Below, in pieces: positions 5,774 through 10,104 of a stretch of 10,104 nucleotides of DNA; the first letter of the stretch is position 1, and each line of letters starts with the position of its first letter. This DNA is from Actinomycetota bacterium (lineage in GTDB: Bacteria > Actinomycetota > Actinomycetes > JACCUZ01), in the NCBI GenBank assembly GCA_030841245.1, contig JAVEDG010000215.1, positions 1 through 10,104 of the forward strand, written 5' to 3'. The translations under genes and the position numbers were made by a program. The notes under the pieces are model-generated. The model made no database searches. It saw only the letters and a list, made by a program, of their open reading frames with translations, and had not been told where the DNA came from.

Positions 5774-6619
5774 ATGACTATCGAGACAGCCGCGCCGGCC
5801 AGGGCGGTCAGGGCCGCGACGGCTGTTCCGGTCCGGCTGCGATCGACGGTCGCGGCGCTGGACCCGGCCCGCACAGCGACCCTTGCCGTGCTCACCTGGA
5901 TCCCGTTGGTGCTGCTGCTCGACCGTGGAGTCGGCGTCTGGGCCCAGCGCGGTCTCGGCCTGGGGACCTGGGTCCTCCTCATCGCGCTGGTACGCCGCGA
6001 GATGCCATTGGTGCGGGCCCAGGTCGCCGTCGTCGTGGTGTTCGCGACCCTGGTCGAGTACACGTTCTCCCCGGTTCTCGGGGTCTACACCTACCGGCTC
6101 GGCAACGTCCCCGCCTTCGTCCCCCCGGGCCACGGGTTGGTCTACCTCGCCGCTCTCTCGATCGGGCGGCTGGCGTTCGTCCGCGCCCGGGTCCGGGTTC
6201 TCGCTCGGGTCACCGTGCTGGTCGGTGGCCTCTACGCCGCGTGGGGGTTGTTCCTCTCCGAGCGGCTGGACGTCCTCGGTGCCTTCTGGTTCCTCTGTCT
6301 GCTGGCCTTCCTGCGGTGGGGCCCGTCACGGACGCTCTACGTCGGCGCGTTCCTGGTCGTGACCTACCTCGAGCTTCTCGGGACAGCCCTGGGCACCTGG
6401 ACCTGGGCACGCACCGACCCGACCGGCATCATCGCGATCGGCAACCCGCCGTCGGGCGCGGCCGGTGGCTACGGCTGGTTCGACCTGGCCGCGCTGCTCC
6501 TGGCACCGGCGCTGCTCCACGTCGTACGCCGGACGAGCGCCAGCGTCAGCCGACGGGCTGCGGCGGGCCCCAGTGGCGCTCCAGGTACAGCCGGTTCTTC
6601 TGCTCCTGCCGAGTGGTGA
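5774..6619 (+). CDS. polytopic integral membrane protein of unknown function
   Basis: A 281-aa protein with about seven to eight membrane helices between residues 34 and 251 and a polar Ala/Arg-rich N-terminus. Conserved-looking segments carry possible functional residues: E95 in VEYTFSP, VYTYRLGNVP (104-113), VPPGHGLVY (116-124), YLELLGTALGTWTWA (198-212) and GNPPSGAAGGYGWFD (223-237). The YTY...P and WTW...GWF pattern recalls carotenoid-hydratase-like (CruF/DUF422) membrane proteins, but the match is too loose to name it. ATG 5774 is chosen; an in-frame GTG at 5756 is possible. The last 25 residues are low-complexity (Ser/Ala/Gly/Pro), and their coding sequence overlaps the convergent small membrane protein gene by 74 nt, which suggests the functional protein ends near residue 255. 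Upstream it is divergent from the CBS gene. Confidence 0.8.
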   Translation: MTIETAAPARAVRAATAVPVRLRSTVAALDPARTATLAVLTWIPLVLLLDRGVGVWAQRGLGLGTWVLLIALVRREMPLVRAQVAVVVVFATLVEYTFSPVLGVYTYRLGNVPAFVPPGHGLVYLAALSIGRLAFVRARVRVLARVTVLVGGLYAAWGLFLSERLDVLGAFWFLCLLAFLRWGPSRTLYVGAFLVVTYLELLGTALGTWTWARTDPTGIIAIGNPPSGAAGGYGWFDLAALLLAPALLHVVRRTSASVSRRAAAGPSGAPGTAGSSAPAEW

Positions 6620-6749
6620 CCAGCCGGACGACAAGGATTGCGAGCACCGCGGCGGCCACTCCGAGCAGGTCCACCGCGGCCGTCAGCTTGAGGTAGGCGG
6701 GTTGTTCCTCGAGCTTGGGGTCCAGCCGTCCCAGCACCTGGTTCGGCAC
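6546..6749 (-). CDS. 67-aa single-helix membrane protein, possible remnant of a DUF4328-like protein
   Basis: Starting from GTG 6749, the frame encodes VPNQVLGRLDPKLEEQPAYL, then one helix at about residues 24-42 (AVDLLGVAAAVLAILVVRLV), then a basic cytoplasmic-type end (TTRQEQKNRLYLERHWGP). Codon use is normal for the window. The open frame continues upstream of any start codon with a family-like segment, DRWAAWIAFTVPNQ, and reaches the hisN stop. This looks like the C-terminal end of larger multi-helix DUF4328-like proteins whose front has been lost. No Shine-Dalgarno is visible before the GTG. Its 3' end overlaps the convergent membrane protein gene by 74 nt. It may be a real small gene translated after hisN or a pseudogene. 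Confidence 0.5.
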   Translation of the reverse strand: MPNQVLGRLDPKLEEQPAYLKLTAAVDLLGVAAAVLAILVVRLVTTRQEQKNRLYLERHWGPPQPVG

Positions 6750-6790
6750 GGTGAAAGCGATCCAGGCCGCCCACCGATCAGGACCCGCGC

Positions 6791-7573
6791 TCAGCCGGAG
6801 AGCTGGGCGAGCACGGTGTCGTGCAGCGCGCCGTTGGTGGCGACCGCGCTGCCGCCACCCGGTCCGGGCTCACCCGCCAGGCTGCTGAAGCGCCCCCCAG
6901 CCTCGCGGACGACGATGTCGAGCGCGGCGAGGTCGTAGAGCGCCACTTCCGGCTCGCACGCAATGTCGACCGCGCCCTCGGCGACAAGCATGTACGACCA
7001 GAAGTCGCCGTAGGCACGCGAGCGCCAGACCGAACGTGTCAGCTCGAGGAACTCGTCCTCGCGACCGAGGGCCCGCCAGCCGGCGAGCCCCGAGTACGAG
7101 AGCGAGGCGTCACTGAGGTCGCCGACCGAGGACACCGACATCCGCCGGGCCGAGGACAGGCTCTTGCCGGTGTAGGCACCGGTTCCGGTGGCCCCCCACC
7201 AGCGTCGCCCGAGCGCTGGAGCGGACACCACGCCGGCCACGACGTCGTCGCCGTCCATGAGGGCGATCAGCGTGGCCCAGACGGGTACGCCGCGCACGAA
7301 GCTCTTGGTCCCGTCGATCGGGTCGAGCACCCAGCGCCTGGGCCCGTGGCCGGAGTCCCCGAGCTCCTCGCCGGTGACCGCGTCACGCGGCCGGGCCCGG
7401 GCCAGCGTCGAACGGATCGTCTCCTCGGTGGTGCGGTCCGCGTCGGTCACCGGCGTCAGGTCGGGCTTGGTCTCCACCTTCAGGTCCTGCGCCTGGAACC
7501 GGCGCATGGTCGTCGAGTCGGCCGCGTCCGCCAGCACATGGGCGAGCCGCAGGTCGTCGTCGTAGGCCGGCAT
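6791..7573 (-). CDS. hisN: inositol-monophosphatase-family phosphatase, likely histidinol-phosphatase
   Basis: A 260-aa Mg2+-dependent phosphatase. The actinobacterial HisN branch removes phosphate from L-histidinol phosphate in histidine synthesis; inositol monophosphatase is the alternative. Metal-site motifs are in order: GEELGD (68-73), WVLDPIDGTKSFVRGVPVWA (81-100, with D84, D87 and T89) and EPEVALYDLAALDIVVREAGG (207-227, with D214). The last site has Tyr instead of the common Trp before Asp. The phrase TKSFVRGVPVWATLIAL is typical of HisN rather than of SuhB. ATG 7573 is chosen; the frame continues upstream but with Cys/Arg-rich noncoding sequence. No Shine-Dalgarno precedes the ATG, while TACGGT lies 7 nt before it, so the mRNA is probably leaderless. 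No other his gene is in the window. Divergent from the 130-aa gene at 7660. Confidence 0.9.
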   Translation of the reverse strand: MPAYDDDLRLAHVLADAADSTTMRRFQAQDLKVETKPDLTPVTDADRTTEETIRSTLARARPRDAVTGEELGDSGHGPRRWVLDPIDGTKSFVRGVPVWATLIALMDGDDVVAGVVSAPALGRRWWGATGTGAYTGKSLSSARRMSVSSVGDLSDASLSYSGLAGWRALGREDEFLELTRSVWRSRAYGDFWSYMLVAEGAVDIACEPEVALYDLAALDIVVREAGGRFSSLAGEPGPGGGSAVATNGALHDTVLAQLSG

Positions 7574-7580
7574 GTAACGA

Positions 7581-7586
7581 ACCGTA
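7581..7586 (-). promoter_or_regulatory. putative -10 element of hisN
   Basis: TACGGT on the minus strand fits the actinobacterial TANNNT -10 pattern and is 7 nt before ATG 7573, so transcription would start at the start codon. The -35 region has no clear consensus. Confidence 0.4.
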
Positions 7587-7659
7587 CAAGTCCCTGGTCG
7601 CCGACTCTCGATCACCGCATACTTCTCACAAGGGAACCATCGAGCACAGGCGGGGCACC

Positions 7660-8052
7660 ATGTCACTCTTCCGTCGGCGCGTCACAGCGGCGGACGTTGA
7701 GGCCGCCCCGATCCCTGTGCCCCTGCCGAGCATCGATGGGTGGACCCTCGCCGGCACCCCGTTGGCCGCCAAACTCCCCAAGTCGGACCTGCGCGAGCTG
7801 GAGACCCTGCTGCACGGCATCCATGTCCAGGCCGACACCCCTTACACGTACGAGCGGGCGGCAGTCCTGCTGGAACGGGTGGGCGAGCTGGGCGCCGCCC
7901 TCTCGGTGTGTGCGGCCTGGGCGGCGCTCCCGGCGGCTCGCTGGCCGGAGTACGTCCACCACTCGCGGTCCCTTGACAAGCGTCGGTCCCGGCTGCGCTC
8001 CCGCCTGGCCGCCGCGGGCGCCGCTACGTCGCCGGCCGTCTCGGCCAGCTGA
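7660..8052 (+). CDS. hypothetical protein, 130 aa
   Basis: Not recognised. The protein begins with a basic stretch (MSLFRRRVTAAD), then a Pro-rich linker, PIPVPLPSIDGW (residues 17-28). A mainly helical, Leu/Ala/Glu-rich body follows (about 33-95), with SDLRELETLLHGIHVQADTP at 42-61 and a helix YERAAVLLERVGELGAAL at 63-80. The Arg-rich end at 98-118 (SLDKRRSRLRSRLAAAG) is likely helical too. There is no signal peptide or membrane helix, so it should be cytoplasmic. ATG 7660 has AGGCGGGG 4 nt upstream, a modest Shine-Dalgarno. GC-rich third positions support coding. It is divergent from hisN, 86 nt apart. Its 3' end overlaps the convergent ATP-grasp gene by 29 nt, which makes a functional link through a shared transcript impossible. 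Confidence 0.75.
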   Translation: MSLFRRRVTAADVEAAPIPVPLPSIDGWTLAGTPLAAKLPKSDLRELETLLHGIHVQADTPYTYERAAVLLERVGELGAALSVCAAWAALPAARWPEYVHHSRSLDKRRSRLRSRLAAAGAATSPAVSAS

Positions 8053-9637
8053 CGACCGCGTCGCCGGACGCCGCCGCGGCGCCGGTGGACAGCCGCACAC
8101 GCGGGAGCTGCTTGCGCGGGCCGGGCAGGGTCAGGTCGATCACCGTCCGGTCTTCGTCCGCCGTCGCCGCGTCGAGCGCCTGCTTCGCGCGCCGGAACAT
8201 CCGCGCGGCCATAGCCGGCGTCCGGTCGATCGCCGTCAGGCCGACGTGGCCGCCCACCGCGATCGCGCTGACCATGTGGAACACGACTCCGCTGTGCGTT
8301 CTGTGGTCCCACTGCAGACCCTTCTCGGCGACCACGTCGAGCACGTCGTCAGGCGTCAGCGACGCATAGCCGGAACCGCCCAGGTGGTCTGTCGCGACGT
8401 AGCAGCGGTGACCTGCCGGTGAGTCCAGCCGCCCGGACCGCGCGTCGTACGAACCGTCGGTGAGGGCGGCGAGGGTGTTCATCGGGTGGGTGGTGCCCCC
8501 GTTGCGCAGGTTGACCTCGAGTGCCAGGGGACGCCATCCGCGGTCGCTGCGAGTGACGACGAAGTCCACCGAGAATCGGCCGATCACCCCGCGCGCCGCC
8601 AGCTCGCGGCCGATGGCGAGAGCAGGTTCCCGCAACGCGGTGGCGTAGCGGCGGTCGGCCGGGAATCGACAACCCTCGAAGGTCTGCCCGCTCGGTCCGC
8701 CGAGGATCTGGTCGTGCGTGGAGAGCAGCTCGACCTCGCCGAGCGGACTGGCGCGGAGCTGGGCACTGGGACTCGGCAACTGGTCACCGCAGATGCGCTC
8801 CTCGACGATGGCCCTTTCCGTCTCCACGCGGGCCAGGAACCGGTCGACGTCGAGCTCCGGGTCCTCCAGCTGCATCCGGCGGACTGCTCGCTCTACGGAC
8901 CGACGGTCTGTGGAGCGGTCGAGGGTGACGACTGCGTTGCCGAAGCCGCTCACCGCGTTGTCCAGATTGACCATCACCTGGCGCGCACCGGCGGTCTCGC
9001 GTACCACTCGAACCGCGTCGACGACATCGCCGAGGCAGGACAGCCGGGTCGCGCCGGCCGGGTGCTCGACCCCAGCTGCCGCGAAGACCTCCCGCGAGCC
9101 GGACTTGGTGCCGAGCCAGCCGAGGTCCGGGTCCGACCCGTAGACCGGGACGCCGAGCCGTACGGCGAGCTCGGCCTCGAGCGGCGTGGTGACGAAGGGG
9201 AGCAGCAGCGCCCGGGCCGGGTCGGGCACGAGGGAGCGCAGCCGCTGGACCAACCTGGGCCGCGCGAGGATCTTCTGGGTCAGGGGGCGGGGCGTCGGGT
9301 CTCCCACGGACACGACGGTGAGCCGGCCACGCGCGTCGGCGGCGTCCAACCCCGGCAGCAGGTTCAGGTAGTAGTCGAGCAGACGAGGCAGCACCGGCTG
9401 AGAGGTGACGTAGACGACCCTCGCCTGCGGTGAGTTGGCCAGCAGCAGGACGTAGAAGAGGTAGCGCTCCTCGTACGCCTGGAGCAGAGGATGGATCCGC
9501 GGCGGCACGGGCACGCTGATCGAGCTCAGGACGATCAGCGTCCTGGCCCCGCCGTCGGTCCGGCGCATGGTCATCTCCGGCCACATCGGGACCAGCCCAG
9601 ACTGCAGCGCTGTGAAAGCATCCCGGTCGTACGTCAC
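8024..9637 (-). CDS. ATP-grasp ligase, PGM1 (pheganomycin peptide ligase) type
   Basis: A 537-aa carboxylate-amine ligase. The best-known relative, PGM1, joins a nonproteinogenic amino acid to peptides in pheganomycin synthesis. The pre-ATP-grasp region spans about residues 32-165 (TLIVLSSISVPV, YEERYLFYVLLLANSP, ARVVYVTSQPV). Next come VYGSDPDLGWLGTKSGSREV (165-184) and the ATP-binding strand VMVNLDNAVSGFGNAVV (221-237), followed by AIVEERICG (276-284). The metal-site strand GRFSVDFV (353-360) and LALEVNLRNGGTTHP (371-385) give E374 and N376. A PGM1_C-like region runs from about 400. At residue 224, where an ATP-binding Lys is expected, this protein has Asn. GTG 9637 has GAGG 6 nt upstream. 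It is divergent from a DUF2087 regulator that may control it. No precursor-peptide gene is evident nearby. Substrates unknown. Confidence 0.85.
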   Translation of the reverse strand: MTYDRDAFTALQSGLVPMWPEMTMRRTDGGARTLIVLSSISVPVPPRIHPLLQAYEERYLFYVLLLANSPQARVVYVTSQPVLPRLLDYYLNLLPGLDAADARGRLTVVSVGDPTPRPLTQKILARPRLVQRLRSLVPDPARALLLPFVTTPLEAELAVRLGVPVYGSDPDLGWLGTKSGSREVFAAAGVEHPAGATRLSCLGDVVDAVRVVRETAGARQVMVNLDNAVSGFGNAVVTLDRSTDRRSVERAVRRMQLEDPELDVDRFLARVETERAIVEERICGDQLPSPSAQLRASPLGEVELLSTHDQILGGPSGQTFEGCRFPADRRYATALREPALAIGRELAARGVIGRFSVDFVVTRSDRGWRPLALEVNLRNGGTTHPMNTLAALTDGSYDARSGRLDSPAGHRCYVATDHLGGSGYASLTPDDVLDVVAEKGLQWDHRTHSGVVFHMVSAIAVGGHVGLTAIDRTPAMAARMFRRAKQALDAATADEDRTVIDLTLPGPRKQLPRVRLSTGAAAASGDAVVSWPRRPAT

Positions 9638-9643
9638 GGTCGA

Positions 9644-9647
9644 CCTC
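9644..9647 (-). promoter_or_regulatory. ribosome binding site of the ATP-grasp gene
   Basis: GAGG on the minus strand, 6 nt before GTG 9637; it supports that start over the internal Met codons near residues 18-24. Confidence 0.5.
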
Positions 9648-9673
9648 GCGTGATCCCGGACGAGTTGTCACGA

Positions 9674-9679
9674 AGGCTA
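9674..9679 (-). promoter_or_regulatory. possible -10 element of the ATP-grasp gene
   Basis: TAGCCT on the minus strand fits TANNNT and would give a leader of about 30 nt containing the GAGG site. TTACCG, 18 bp upstream, is only a weak -35 candidate. Confidence 0.35.
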
Positions 9680-9689
9680 CGGGTTTGGG

Positions 9690-9715
9690 TACCGGGCCGG
9701 TAAGACCCGATCGGG
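9690..9715. promoter_or_regulatory. two adjacent palindromes, candidate operator
   Basis: TACCG-ggc-CGGTA (9690-9702) and CCCGATCGGG (9706-9715) are perfect palindromes near the centre of the 108-bp gap between the divergent ATP-grasp and DUF2087 genes. They lie just upstream of the -10 candidates of both genes, where a regulator bound there could block either promoter. Confidence 0.45.
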
Positions 9716-9730
9716 CGGGATCTGGCGGCG

Positions 9731-9736
9731 TAGTGT
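9731..9736 (+). promoter_or_regulatory. putative -10 element of the DUF2087 regulator gene
   Basis: TAGTGT fits TANNNT and is 9 nt before GTG 9746; with no good Shine-Dalgarno, a leaderless or nearly leaderless transcript is likely. Confidence 0.35.
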
Positions 9737-9745
9737 CCTCGGGAC

Positions 9746-10104
9746 GTGAGACCACACCCGCTTGCCCTGCTGGCCACGCTGGCCGACGAGGACCGGCTGC
9801 GGGTGCTCTCGGCGCTGCTTCCTCAGGGCGATGGCGGGCGCAGCACCGAAGACGTGGCTGCCGCGACCGGCCTGAGCCTGCGCGCGGCGCGACGAGCCTT
9901 GTCCCGGCTGGAGTCCGGGGCCGTGGTGAGCAGGACCGGAGACGGTTCGTGGCACGCGCACGTCGAGCGACTTCGCGACGCCCTCGGGCCGGCGGCCCGC
10001 CCGGGAGAGGAGCTTGTCGACCACGGGGTGTCCGACCCCGCAGCCGCTGCGGTGCTGCGCACCTTCATGCCGCACGGTTCGCTCGCACAGATGCCGGTGG
10101 CCCG
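9746..10104 (+). CDS. HTH/DUF2087 transcriptional regulator, 3' end outside window
   Basis: The visible 119 codons start with an ArsR-like winged helix-turn-helix: HPLALLATLADEDRLRVLSA (4-23), then STEDVAAATGLSLRAARRAL (33-52) with recognition helix SLRAARRALSRLE, and a wing-like GAVVSRTGDGSW (58-69). From about residue 98 the sequence DPAAAAVLRTFMPHGSLAQMPVA begins a DUF2087 domain, which in this family carries a conserved FMP-G-L-x-x-[IM]-P motif. The start is GTG 9746, the first in-frame start that keeps the whole HTH; the Shine-Dalgarno is poor and TAGTGT lies 9 nt upstream. It is divergent from the ATP-grasp gene, an arrangement typical of a regulator controlling its neighbour and itself. 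No cysteine pair for metal sensing is seen in the visible part. The inducer is unknown. Confidence 0.82.
   Translation, partial: MRPHPLALLATLADEDRLRVLSALLPQGDGGRSTEDVAAATGLSLRAARRALSRLESGAVVSRTGDGSWHAHVERLRDALGPAARPGEELVDHGVSDPAAAAVLRTFMPHGSLAQMPVA

Noticed and set aside
6821..8422. 533-codon plus-strand open frame spanning hisN and beyond
   Set aside because: It is antisense to hisN and out of frame with the 7660 gene, Arg/Pro-rich and without motifs.
8486..9433. Plus-strand open frame opposite the ATP-grasp gene
   Set aside because: The ATP-grasp motifs are on the minus strand; the plus frame is a GC-driven artefact.
1..10104. CRISPR arrays, tRNA/rRNA genes, transposase or integrase genes
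   Set aside because: No regularly spaced repeats, tRNA-like cloverleaf sequences or transposase motifs were seen on either strand.

Overview
The window is very GC-rich with strongly GC-biased third codon positions. Together with a lysine-tailed bacterial Ku, a HisN-type phosphatase, a DUF2087 regulator and several start sites that look leaderless, this points to a high-GC Gram-positive bacterium (Actinomycetota). A Nocardioides-like relative is a guess from gene style, not something the sequence proves. I found no tRNA, rRNA, insertion sequence, prophage or CRISPR array. Long open frames on the opposite strand of nearly every gene are GC artefacts.

Left part (1-3516, all minus strand): a tight four-gene run read right to left. 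It holds a 156-aa four-helix membrane protein, a membrane-anchored three-domain multicopper oxidase whose GTG start overlaps the preceding stop by 4 nt, a soluble flavodoxin-like NAD(P)H/FMN oxidoreductase 34 nt further on, and a CPA1/NhaP-type cation-proton antiporter cut by the window edge. The spacing suggests one transcript, and the content suggests a cell-envelope redox and ion-handling module of unknown substrate.

Middle (3665-7573): ku for non-homologous end joining (minus), a short Cys-rich putative zinc protein (plus), a two-CBS-domain protein (minus) with an ideal ribosome binding site, a polytopic membrane protein (plus), a 67-aa one-helix membrane protein that looks like the tail of a longer family (minus), and hisN, inositol-monophosphatase family (minus). 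Strands alternate, so most are probably separate transcription units.

Right part (7660-10104): an unrecognised 130-aa protein (plus) converges on and overlaps a 537-aa ATP-grasp ligase of the PGM1 type (minus). That ligase is divergent from a GTG-started HTH/DUF2087 regulator that runs off the window. The 108-bp divergent intergenic region contains two adjacent perfect palindromes that are good operator candidates. The PGM1-type ligase, which seems to lack the usual ATP-grasp lysine and has no obvious biosynthetic cluster, and the membrane protein/multicopper oxidase/flavin reductase run are the two most interesting parts.
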